Assembly (NCBI GenBank): GCA_000432175.1
Contig: HF989520.1
Location: 60,683-79,346 of the forward strand
Reading direction: 5' to 3'
Origin: Eubacterium sp. CAG:786
GTDB taxonomy: Bacteria; Bacillota; Clostridia; Oscillospirales; Ruminococcaceae
Length of the DNA: 18,664 nucleotides
Within the stretch, counting starts at the first letter, position 1; each line of letters begins with the position of its first letter. The notes beneath the pieces were generated by a model, which saw only the letters and a program-made list of their open reading frames with translations, had not been told where the DNA came from and ran no database searches. The position numbers and the translations under genes are program-made. Shown piece by piece: positions 6,091 through 13,066 of this stretch.

Positions 6091-9000
6091 ATGAAAAGAA
6101 TAGCAGCAGCATTGTCCGCTCTCATGCTACTCGTCACGATGTGCATGATGTCCGGGTGCGCGCAGCAGGCGTCAAATCCTGCAGACGTAACACAGAACGA
6201 CGCGATATCCGTCACTGAGGTAAGTTCCATCTCAGGCTCGGAGGACCTCGTCGGCAAGACCATCGGCGTACAGCTGGGTACCACCGGCTGCACCATGGCA
6301 GAGGACATTGAGAACGCGACGATAGACAAATACAGCAAGGCAGCCGACGCGATCGAGGCGCTACGTCAGGGTAAGGTAGACGCAGTTATCATCGACTCCG
6401 CGCCTGCGAAGTACTTTGTCGAAAAGAACCCCGACCTGTCGATACTCCCCGAGCCGTTCGCAGTAGAAGAATACGCGATGGCAGTCAAGAAAGGCAACAG
6501 CGACCTCACCGCACAGCTGAATTCCGCGCTTGACCAGCTCCGCGAAAACGGGACTCTCGACGAGATAAACCAGAACTGGCTCGTCGATGAGGAATACGGC
6601 AAGCACCCCTACACAAGCCCCGAGGGCACTACTTACGACGGCAAGCTCGTCATGGCGACCAACGCCGAGTTCGCGCCCTATGAGTTCAAGGAAGAGGGCG
6701 AGATCGTCGGCTTTGACGTTGACATGATGAGAGCCGTATGCGACATCATCGGCAAGGAACTCGTCATTGACGACATGGCGTTCGATTCCATCATCGCAGC
6801 GGTAGATTCCGGCAAGGCTGACGTCGGCGTTGCAGGTATGTCCGTCACCGAAGACCGTCTGAAAAACGTTGATTTCACCCAGAGTTATTCCGAAGCCAAC
6901 CAGGCTATCGTTATCAAGGGTATTTCAAACAACCTCGCCGGCAAGACCATCGGCGTCCAGATAGGCACCACCGGCATGACCTATGCCGAGGAAGTCCCCG
7001 ACGCCACCGTTGAGAAGTACAACAAGGGCGCCGACGCTGTCGAAGCGCTCAAGCAGGGCAAAGTCGACGTCGTACTTATAGACTCCGCGCCCGCAAAGTA
7101 TTTTGTTGCCAAGAACCCCGGTCTGTCCATTCTTTCCGAGCCGTTTGCGGTGGAGGAATACGCCATTGCGATAAAGAAAGGCAACGATGAACTTACTCAG
7201 CAGGTCAACAACGCGCTTGCACAGCTCCGCGAAAACGGAACTCTCGACAAGATAAACCAGAACTGGCTCGTCGATGATGAATACGGCAAGCACCCCTACA
7301 CAAGCCCCGAAAATGTGACCCGCGACGGCAAGCTCGTCATGGCGACTAACGCCGAATTCGCGCCCTATGAGTTCAAGGAAGAGGGCGAGATCGTCGGCTT
7401 TGACGTTGATATGATGAGAGCCGTGTGCGATATTCTCGGCAAGGAACTCGTGATCGATGATATGGCGTTCGATTCCGTTATCGCAGCGGTAGATTCCGGC
7501 AAGGCTGACGTTGGCGTTGCAGGAATGACCGTCACCGAAGACAGACTCAAGAACGTCAACTTCTCCGACAGCTATGCCGAAGCAAACCAGATGATCATCA
7601 TCAAGGGCGAAAGCAACGACCTCACCGGCAAGACCATCGGCGTACAGCTGGGCACCACCGGCATGACTTACGCCGAGCAGGTTCCCGGCGCCACCGTCGA
7701 GAAGTACAACAAGGGCGCCGACGCTGTCGAAGCGCTCAAGCAGAACAAGGTCGACGTAGTTCTTATAGACTCCGCGCCCGCTAAGTACTTTGTCGGCAAG
7801 AACTCCGACCTCAAGATACTCCCCGAGCCGTTCGCAGTCGAGGAATACGCCATCGCAGTCAAGAAGGGCAACGACGACCTGACGAACCAGATAAACGCAG
7901 CCCTGGAGCAGCTCCGCGAAAACGGTACCCTCGACAAGATAAACCAGAACTGGCTCGTTGACGAGGAATATGGCAAGCACCCCTACACAAGTCCCGAAAA
8001 CGTAACCCGCGACGGCAAGATAGTCATGGCGACCAATGCAGAGTTCGCGCCCTATGAGTTCCTCGAAGAAGGAAAGATAGTCGGCTACGACGTTGATATG
8101 ATGCAGGCAGTCTGCGATATTCTCGGCAAGGAACTTGTCATCGACGACATGGCGTTCGATTCCATCATCGCGGCAGTTGATTCCGGCAAGGCTGACGTAG
8201 GCGTTGCGGGCATGACCGTCACCGAGGACAGGCTCAAGAACGTGAACTTCACCGATCCCTATGCAGAAGCAAACCAGATGATCATCGTAAAGAGCGGTGA
8301 CGCTGCTTCCCAGAACCTTATCGAAAAGATAAAGAGCACATTCTTTGAAAAGAGCCGCTGGGTATACCTTGTAAAGGGTCTCGGCACCACGCTGCTCATC
8401 ACTGTTCTGGCGGTAGTTATCGGTATCGTGCTCGGCTTTATCATTGCGATAATCCGTTCCACCAACCAGCGCACGGGCAGGCTGAAAATACCAAATCTCA
8501 TATGCCGTCTGTATCTGACGATAGTCCGCGGTACTCCTATGGTCGTACAGCTGCTGATAATTTACTTCGTTGTGTTCAGCTCCGTGAATATCAGCAAGAT
8601 ATTCGTTGCAGTCATCGCGTTCGGTCTTAACTCTGCAGCTTACGTCGCCGAGATAGTGCGCTCCGGTATCATGTCAGTAGATGTGGGACAGTACGAAGCA
8701 GGTTCTTCGCTCGGCTTCGGCTATGCGCGCACTATGGTTTCCATCATTCTGCCGCAGGCTCTCAGGAATATCCTCCCTGCCCTTGGCAACGAGGCGATCG
8801 TTCTTCTCAAGGAGACTTCCGTTTCCGGTTACATCGCGCTGAACGACCTGACAAAGGGCGGCGATACTATCCGTTCCCAGACTTATGAAGCGTTCCTGCC
8901 GCTGATCGCGGTTGCGCTGATCTACCTCATCATGGTAGTGGGACTTTCCGCGCTGGTCAACCGTCTTGAAAGGAGATTATCGAATGATAAGCGTAAATAA
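6091..9000 (+). CDS. Amino-acid ABC importer: lipoprotein, three permuted binding units fused to permease
   Basis: A 969-residue fusion. A lipoprotein signal ends in the lipobox MSGC (Cys23). Three units of exactly 229 residues follow (55-283, 284-512, 513-741). Each is lobe 2 of a type-II periplasmic binding fold (GKTIGVQLGTTG to ENGTLDKINQNWL) and then lobe 1 (GKLVMATNAEFAPYEF to VTEDRLKNV). Residues about 757-969 are a GlnP-type permease with four to five membrane helices and an EAA loop (EAGSSLGFGYARTMVSIILP). Every unit keeps the TEDR arginine and the IDSAPA aspartate, equivalents of the amino-acid carboxylate and amino contacts. Substrate is probably a polar amino acid. The ATPase gene overlaps by 17 bases. 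Beginning with lobe 2 and ending with lobe 1 is unusual; see findings. Confidence 0.95.
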   Translation: MKRIAAALSALMLLVTMCMMSGCAQQASNPADVTQNDAISVTEVSSISGSEDLVGKTIGVQLGTTGCTMAEDIENATIDKYSKAADAIEALRQGKVDAVIIDSAPAKYFVEKNPDLSILPEPFAVEEYAMAVKKGNSDLTAQLNSALDQLRENGTLDEINQNWLVDEEYGKHPYTSPEGTTYDGKLVMATNAEFAPYEFKEEGEIVGFDVDMMRAVCDIIGKELVIDDMAFDSIIAAVDSGKADVGVAGMSVTEDRLKNVDFTQSYSEANQAIVIKGISNNLAGKTIGVQIGTTGMTYAEEVPDATVEKYNKGADAVEALKQGKVDVVLIDSAPAKYFVAKNPGLSILSEPFAVEEYAIAIKKGNDELTQQVNNALAQLRENGTLDKINQNWLVDDEYGKHPYTSPENVTRDGKLVMATNAEFAPYEFKEEGEIVGFDVDMMRAVCDILGKELVIDDMAFDSVIAAVDSGKADVGVAGMTVTEDRLKNVNFSDSYAEANQMIIIKGESNDLTGKTIGVQLGTTGMTYAEQVPGATVEKYNKGADAVEALKQNKVDVVLIDSAPAKYFVGKNSDLKILPEPFAVEEYAIAVKKGNDDLTNQINAALEQLRENGTLDKINQNWLVDEEYGKHPYTSPENVTRDGKIVMATNAEFAPYEFLEEGKIVGYDVDMMQAVCDILGKELVIDDMAFDSIIAAVDSGKADVGVAGMTVTEDRLKNVNFTDPYAEANQMIIVKSGDAASQNLIEKIKSTFFEKSRWVYLVKGLGTTLLITVLAVVIGIVLGFIIAIIRSTNQRTGRLKIPNLICRLYLTIVRGTPMVVQLLIIYFVVFSSVNISKIFVAVIAFGLNSAAYVAEIVRSGIMSVDVGQYEAGSSLGFGYARTMVSIILPQALRNILPALGNEAIVLLKETSVSGYIALNDLTKGGDTIRSQTYEAFLPLIAVALIYLIMVVGLSALVNRLERRLSNDKRK
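6253..8313 (+). repeat. Three tandem 687-bp in-frame repeats inside the binding-protein gene
   Basis: Units at 6253-6939, 6940-7626 and 7627-8313 align without any indel. By eye units 2 and 3 differ at about 25 positions over the first 222 residues. The lobe-2 half of unit 1 is the most diverged, while the lobe-1 halves of units 1 and 2 are nearly identical even at the DNA level. This points to tandem duplication with some later homogenisation. Confidence 0.95.
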
Positions 9001-9709
9001 TCTGAAAAAGAGCTTCGGCGATCTCGTCGTTCTTGACGGAATAACCGAAACGATAGAAAAAGGCGAAAAGGTCGTCGTTATCGGACCTTCCGGCTCCGGT
9101 AAGAGTACATTTCTGCGCTGCCTGAACCTGCTTGAACAGCCGACCTCCGGCACCGTGGAATTCGAGGGCTTGGACATCACCCACGCAAAGGGCAAGGAAC
9201 TCAACACAGTGCGCATGAAGATGGGCATGGTGTTCCAGCACTTCAACCTTTTCCCGCACCTGACTATCCGCAGGAACATCACCATTGCCCCCGTCAAGAA
9301 CAAGATAATGACCCAGGCACAGGCCGACAAGCGCGCCGATGAACTCCTGGCGATGGTAGGGCTTTCCGACAAGGCTGAGGCGTATCCGTCGCAGCTTTCC
9401 GGCGGTCAGAAGCAGCGTATCGCCATTGCGCGCACCCTCGCGATGAATCCTGACGTTATCCTGTTCGACGAGCCGACCTCCGCGCTTGACCCGGAGATGG
9501 TCGGAGAAGTCCTCGAACTCATGAAGAAGCTTGCAGACGGCGGCATGACCATGGTGGTAGTCACCCACGAAATGGGCTTCGCAAGGGAAGTTGCCAGCCG
9601 TGTAATGTTCATGGCTGACGGCGTTATCCAGGAACAGGGCACCCCGGACGAGATCTTCACCGCGCCCAAGAACCCGCGCCTGAGAGACTTCCTCGCACGA
9701 GTACTTTAA
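8984..9709 (+). CDS. Polar amino-acid ABC transporter ATP-binding protein, GlnQ type
   Basis: Cytoplasmic ATPase of 241 residues that powers the importer encoded just upstream. Motifs in order: Walker A GPSGSGKST, Q-loop FQHFNLFPHLT, signature LSGGQKQR, Walker B VILFDEPTSALD, and H-loop VVTHEMGFAREVA. FNLFPHLT and SALDPEMVGEVL are typical of the GlnQ/HisP/ArtP polar amino-acid class. The ATG at 8984 is chosen because AAAGGAGA lies seven bases before it; an in-frame ATG at 8966 has no such site. It overlaps the permease gene by 17 bases, indicating translational coupling, and is followed by a strong terminator. Substrate cannot be read from the ATPase alone. Confidence 0.97.
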   Translation: MISVNNLKKSFGDLVVLDGITETIEKGEKVVVIGPSGSGKSTFLRCLNLLEQPTSGTVEFEGLDITHAKGKELNTVRMKMGMVFQHFNLFPHLTIRRNITIAPVKNKIMTQAQADKRADELLAMVGLSDKAEAYPSQLSGGQKQRIAIARTLAMNPDVILFDEPTSALDPEMVGEVLELMKKLADGGMTMVVVTHEMGFAREVASRVMFMADGVIQEQGTPDEIFTAPKNPRLRDFLARVL

Positions 9710-9717
9710 TTAATTCG

Positions 9718-9746
9718 GAATCAGGAATGCGGAATTCGTAATTATT
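9718..9746. repeat. Short imperfect dyad (AATTCGGAAT type)
   Basis: The stretch between the ATPase stop and the terminator is an imperfect inverted repeat (TAATTAATTCGG and GGAATTCGTAATTA) around AATCAGGAATGC. It looks like a short intergenic REP-type sequence, but there is only one copy in the window. Confidence 0.3.
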
Positions 9747-9748
9747 GT

Positions 9749-9790
9749 AGTCCCCCAGTTGCCTTTGTGGCAGCCGGGGGACTATATTTT
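9749..9790 (+). terminator. Terminator of the amino-acid importer operon
   Basis: AGTCCCCC (9749-9756) pairs with GGGGGACT (9776-9783), extended by an inner stem GTTGCC/GGCAGC around TTTGT. ATATTTT follows. Confidence 0.85.
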
Positions 9791-9800
9791 AAAAGATATA

Positions 9801-9842
9801 TAATAAAATGCACAGAGCGAAAGCAAAACTTTCGCCCTGTGC
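9801..9842 (-). terminator. Terminator of the RNase R gene
   Basis: Read on the minus strand, a 14-bp stem (9842-9829 with 9823-9810, one G-T pair) with a 5-nt loop is followed by ATTTTATTA. A 103-bp mobile element now separates it from the RNase R stop codon. Confidence 0.8.
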
Positions 9843-9861
9843 GCTTTGTGAAAATCTCTTA

Positions 9862-9964
9862 ATGTCTAGGGAAACGCTGATTAAATCAAATTCGCCTCGC
9901 TCAAACGAGCATACTCACGCGGCTGAATTTGATACGCTGCGCTTTAATCAGCGTATCCCTAGAC
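9862..9964. mobile_element. MITE-like element at the RNase R stop codon
   Basis: A 103-bp non-coding element with 22-bp terminal inverted repeats: GTCTAGGGAAACGCTGATTA... at 9864 matches the reverse complement of 9943-9964 with one mismatch. An inner inverted repeat (ATCAAATTC / GAATTTGAT) makes the whole element foldable. CTCTTA occurs directly on both sides (9856-9861 and 9965-9970), a probable 6-bp target duplication that includes the stop codon of RNase R. It encodes nothing; a transposase would have to act in trans. Confidence 0.8.
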
Positions 9965-9967
9965 CTC

Positions 9968-12088
9968 TTACTTTACCGGCGCGAAGTCAATAAATCCTCC
10001 GTTGACGTTGACGCTCACGCACTTAACGCGTATCTTGTCGCCTACCGTGAAAATGCTTCCGTCAGCGGCACCCGTAAGGATCACCCCGTGCTGCACCTCG
10101 TAATCGCCCAGAGGAAGTTCCGCGACAGAGATCATGCCCTCGACAGTGTTCGGCAGGAGCACATAAATTCCACCTGCGCTGACGCCGGAGATCATTCCGT
10201 CGAATTCCTCGCCGACATGCTCTTTCATGTACTCAGCCATGTAGAAGTTCTCGCAGTCGCGCTCGCAGCGCACCGCGGAAAGCTCCGTGTTGCTCGCCTG
10301 CAGTGCCGCAGACTGCGCGAATGCAGCGTACTTTCTGCAAAGCTTGTCGTGATTGAGGGCATACACATAATCCGTCAGTATACGGTGTATCGAAAGGTCC
10401 GCATAGCGGCGTATCGGCGAGGTAAAGTGCGCGTATTCCGGCATGACAAGCCCGTAGTGCCCGAGGGGTTCCTCGCTGTAGCGCGCTTTCATCATGGTGC
10501 GCAGTACTATGCGGTTGATGACCATTGCGCGGTCGCTTTCCTTGTTTTCCCGCAGGATTCGTGCGAGTTCGCTTGCAGGGGCGTTTGTTCCGAGAGCGCC
10601 GGGGTTTATTCCGAGCGCTGTCAGGGTTTCGCGCAGGGCGTCGAGCTTTTCGTTGGTGGGAGCTTCGTGCACGCGGTACACGAACGGTATCTTCTCTTTC
10701 ATTGCAAGTGCGGCAGCAGAGTTGTTCGCCATCAGCATGAATTCCTCGATGATGCCCTCAGCAATGCCGGTGGTACGCGGCTTGACGTCAATGCACACGC
10801 CGTTTTCGTCGGTGATTATCTTGGTTTCCTGCGTGTCTATCTCAGGGGCGCCGCGCTCTATGCGGTTCTTCTGGAGAATGTCTGCAAGTTCCTTCATTAT
10901 CGGAATGCGGTCGATGACCTTAGCGTACTTTGCCTTTATCTCGTCGTCGGCTGTTCCGTCGATTATCTTATTGACCTCGCTGTAAACGCCCTTTACACGG
11001 CTCCTGATGACTGACTTCTCGAAGCGGTAGTTCAGCAGCTTGCCCTCAAAGCTGACGTCCATCAGGCAGGAAAACGCGAGCCTGTCCACCTGCGGATTAA
11101 GCGAGCATATCCCGTTGGAAAGCTGCTTCGGCAGCATAGGCACCACCTGGTCAGCATAATAGATAGAAGTCCCGCGGTAGAATGCCTCCTCGTCAAGCTT
11201 GCTTCCCTTTGTGACATAGTGTGAAACGTCCGCGATGTGGACGCCCAGCTTGTAGCAGCGGTCAGTCTTGCTCAGGCTCACCGCGTCGTCGATGTCCTTG
11301 GTATCCGCGCCGTCTATCGTGAAGATAGGCTCACCGCGCAGGTCCAGCCTGCGGAGCACCTCGTCGCCGTCCGGCTCGTCGAGGTCAAGCTTTGAAGCCT
11401 CCAGCAGCACCTCGTCCGGGAATGTCACATGCAGCCTGTTAGACATCAGGTAAGCTTCAGCGCCGGCCTTTGCAGTGTCGCTGGAACCAAACACGTCCAC
11501 GATGTTGACTGTATGATCCATATGGCGTTCACCGCGCTTCTTGATGGAGAACACCACCTTGTCGCCAACATGCATCGCAGCCGCCTTTGATACTTTTGCG
11601 ATAACCAGCGGGTCGCTGCACAGCCTGTCCGGAAGCACCATAAGCTTGTTGCCCTCTGCGACGATAACGCCGGTGAGCAGTGAATTCGTTTCCTCCAGCA
11701 CCGCAAGCACGACAGCCTCCGGGGAATGGCTGATGTCGTCCGCGGGTGCAGTCATCTTAGCCAACACTATATCCCCGGGAATAGCGCCGCACAGGTCGCG
11801 CCCGCGCACGAAATATTCCACCGGCAGGTCGCCAAGACTCTTCACAAAGCCTGAGCGCTGTGATACCCTGCTGACTTCCGCCTTGAAATAGGTTTCAGGG
11901 TGCTTTATCCAGCAGCTGCCTTTCTTGTAGGCGATGTCGTTGTGCTGCTTCATTTCGGAAAGGGCTTCCTCAAGCTTCTTCATGCCCTTTTTGTTTACTC
12001 CCAGCAGGTCCGCGAGCTGCTTTACGCTCATTCCCTTTTCTCCTGCCCTGTATAATCCCATTAAAATCGACAGCTTGAACTTGTTCAT
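9968..12088 (-). CDS. rnr: Ribonuclease R
   Basis: A 3'-5' exoribonuclease of 706 residues that degrades structured RNA and takes part in RNA quality control. The N-terminus carries a winged-helix-like domain (MSVKQLADLLGVNKKGMKKL) and cold-shock-like OB domains. The catalytic RNB domain shows TIDGADTKDIDDA at residues 257-269, with Asp259, Asp265, Asp267 and Asp268 spaced as in RNase II/R, and the family signature HFTSPIRRYADLSIHR from residue 554. A C-terminal S1 domain (about 615-700) ends right at the stop, without the long basic tail seen in E. coli. AAAGGA lies six bases before the ATG. secG lies upstream as in many Firmicutes, but smpB does not follow: a mobile element and a terminator do. 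Confidence 0.97.
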   Translation of the reverse strand: MNKFKLSILMGLYRAGEKGMSVKQLADLLGVNKKGMKKLEEALSEMKQHNDIAYKKGSCWIKHPETYFKAEVSRVSQRSGFVKSLGDLPVEYFVRGRDLCGAIPGDIVLAKMTAPADDISHSPEAVVLAVLEETNSLLTGVIVAEGNKLMVLPDRLCSDPLVIAKVSKAAAMHVGDKVVFSIKKRGERHMDHTVNIVDVFGSSDTAKAGAEAYLMSNRLHVTFPDEVLLEASKLDLDEPDGDEVLRRLDLRGEPIFTIDGADTKDIDDAVSLSKTDRCYKLGVHIADVSHYVTKGSKLDEEAFYRGTSIYYADQVVPMLPKQLSNGICSLNPQVDRLAFSCLMDVSFEGKLLNYRFEKSVIRSRVKGVYSEVNKIIDGTADDEIKAKYAKVIDRIPIMKELADILQKNRIERGAPEIDTQETKIITDENGVCIDVKPRTTGIAEGIIEEFMLMANNSAAALAMKEKIPFVYRVHEAPTNEKLDALRETLTALGINPGALGTNAPASELARILRENKESDRAMVINRIVLRTMMKARYSEEPLGHYGLVMPEYAHFTSPIRRYADLSIHRILTDYVYALNHDKLCRKYAAFAQSAALQASNTELSAVRCERDCENFYMAEYMKEHVGEEFDGMISGVSAGGIYVLLPNTVEGMISVAELPLGDYEVQHGVILTGAADGSIFTVGDKIRVKCVSVNVNGGFIDFAPVK

Positions 12089-12135
12089 ATTCTGTCCTTT
12101 CCCAGGCGCTGCGCCTGTCTGCGGCTTATGCCTCT

Positions 12136-12164
12136 ATTATCCCCGTTTTACGTGATATTAACAA
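12136..12164 (-). promoter_or_regulatory. Probable promoter of the RNase R gene
   Basis: On the minus strand TTGTTA (12164-12159) and GATAAT (12141-12136) are 17 bases apart. The -35 box overlaps the T run of the secG terminator, so rnr can be transcribed separately from secG. The leader has a short GC-rich hairpin AGGCGC-A-GCGCCT at about 12104-12116. Confidence 0.5.
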
Positions 12165-12190
12165 AAAGGACAGGCGATATTGCCTGTCCT
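12162..12190 (-). terminator. Terminator between secG and rnr
   Basis: A perfect 9-bp stem (12190-12182 with 12175-12167 on the minus strand, AGGACAGGC/GCCTGTCCT) with a 6-nt loop is followed by TTTTTG. It lies seven bases after the secG stop codon. Confidence 0.85.
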
Positions 12191-12196
12191 GATGTA

Positions 12197-12673
12197 TTAC
12201 TGTTCAGCAGTTGACGCTGTGCTTTCAGCCTGTGCGGTACCTGCGGTGCTCTCTGCCTGGGAGCCGCTCTCCGTGCTGTCGCTGGAAGTATCCGCTGCGG
12301 AACTGCCAGCGTCTGCCGTGGAACCACCCTCCGCTGTTGTTGCTTCTGCCGTGGAGCCTGTGCCTACATCAGAGGAAACGCTTGAACTTGTGGAAGAACC
12401 GGAAGAAGTATCGTCCTTGGAACCACCGAAGTAAACATTCACAACGTTAACAACTATCGCAAGAACAAAGAAGATTATCGCTGCAGTGGTCATTGCCTTG
12501 TTGAGCATAGCCTCTTTGGTCCTACCGGAGTTCTTGCCGAAGTAGTTATCAGAAGAAGTACCTGAAATGGTCTTGGACATCTGAGTTTTTGTATCCTGCA
12601 TGAGCACCACGATAACGATGAAAACGCATGCGATTATCAGTACGATAGCGCTGATTATTTCGAATATACCCAT
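12197..12673 (-). CDS. secG: SecG translocase subunit with long Ser/Thr-rich tail
   Basis: The small membrane subunit of the SecYEG protein-export channel. Residues 1-24 form the first hydrophobic helix (IFEIISAIVLIIACVFIVIV), followed by VLMQDTKTQ (the family motif is VLLQ) and a cytoplasmic loop containing FGKNSGRTKEAMLNKA. The second helix is TTAAIIFFVLAIVVNVV. SecG proteins are normally about 75-80 residues; this one is 158, with the last 75 or so a low-complexity Ser/Thr/Ala/Gly/Glu tail. The start at 12673 is chosen because GGAGG lies 11 bases before it. The upstream in-frame ATG at 12691 uses that same GGAGG as its own codons and has no other site. It has its own promoter and terminator. 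Confidence 0.9.
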   Translation of the reverse strand: MGIFEIISAIVLIIACVFIVIVVLMQDTKTQMSKTISGTSSDNYFGKNSGRTKEAMLNKAMTTAAIIFFVLAIVVNVVNVYFGGSKDDTSSGSSTSSSVSSDVGTGSTAEATTAEGGSTADAGSSAADTSSDSTESGSQAESTAGTAQAESTASTAEQ

Positions 12674-12739
12674 TGATTGAAAATCCTCCATATAATTATG
12701 TACTAACGAAAAAGTGTACAAGTGATATCATACTCTCCA

Positions 12740-12768
12740 AGTATACCACATATTAAAATAAATTTCAA
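12740..12768 (-). promoter_or_regulatory. Sigma-A promoter of secG
   Basis: TTGAAA (12768-12763) and TATACT (12745-12740) on the minus strand with a 17-base spacer and an extended -10 TGG. The leader is about 60 nt. Confidence 0.75.
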
Positions 12769-12789
12769 GTGTTTTTTCAAAAAAATTTG

Positions 12790-12851
12790 AAAAAAAGCGC
12801 CCCGGTGTGCCTTTATAGGCGATCGGGGCGCACAGTCCCCTGCGCGCCCCG
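12790..12851 (-). terminator. Terminator of the copper operon with competing upstream hairpin
   Basis: On the minus strand CGGGGCGC (12851-12844), GCGCCCCG (12831-12824) and CGGGGCGC (12804-12797) occur in that order and are followed by seven T. Copies 2 and 3 form the terminator, which also has an inner GCCT-ATAA-AGGC stem. Copies 1 and 2 can pair instead. Confidence 0.8.
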
Positions 12852-12862
12852 ACCGAATTTTA

Positions 12863-13066
12863 TCAGCCTACCACTTTGTAGTCCTTATCCTCGACAGCCT
12901 TTTTCAGGACATCGAACGGAGTATCTGCGGTGAGTCTTACTACCGCGGTGCCCTTTTCATGGCTGACTTCCGCGCTCTCAACTGTGGGAACAGCCTCAAG
13001 CGCCTTCTTAACGGCCGCCTCGCAGTGACCGCACATCATGCCTTCGATTTTCATTGTAACTTCCAT
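12863..13066 (-). CDS. Possible separate CopZ-like chaperone from an internal start in copA
   Basis: Within copA, in the same frame, an ATG at 13066 (codon 764) is preceded by a perfect AGGAGG (13080-13075) with an 8-base spacer. Translation from it would give a free 67-residue HMA protein (MEVTMKIEGMMCGHC...), the size of a normal CopZ copper chaperone. The upstream codons read K-E-E-K-T, so the site is translated through in full-length CopA. It may be the relic of a copZ gene fused to copA after loss of the stop codon, or a working second start. The sequence alone cannot decide between them. Confidence 0.5.
   Translation of the reverse strand: MEVTMKIEGMMCGHCEAAVKKALEAVPTVESAEVSHEKGTAVVRLTADTPFDVLKKAVEDKDYKVVG

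Noticed and set aside
6925..7980. Long repetitive open frames on the minus strand opposite the binding-protein repeats
   Set aside because: They mirror the triplicated coding sequence and owe their length to its codon use.
6253..8313. Repeats considered as CRISPR or satellite DNA
   Set aside because: The units are 687 bp, in frame, and translate into known binding-protein lobes. There are no short repeat-spacer units.
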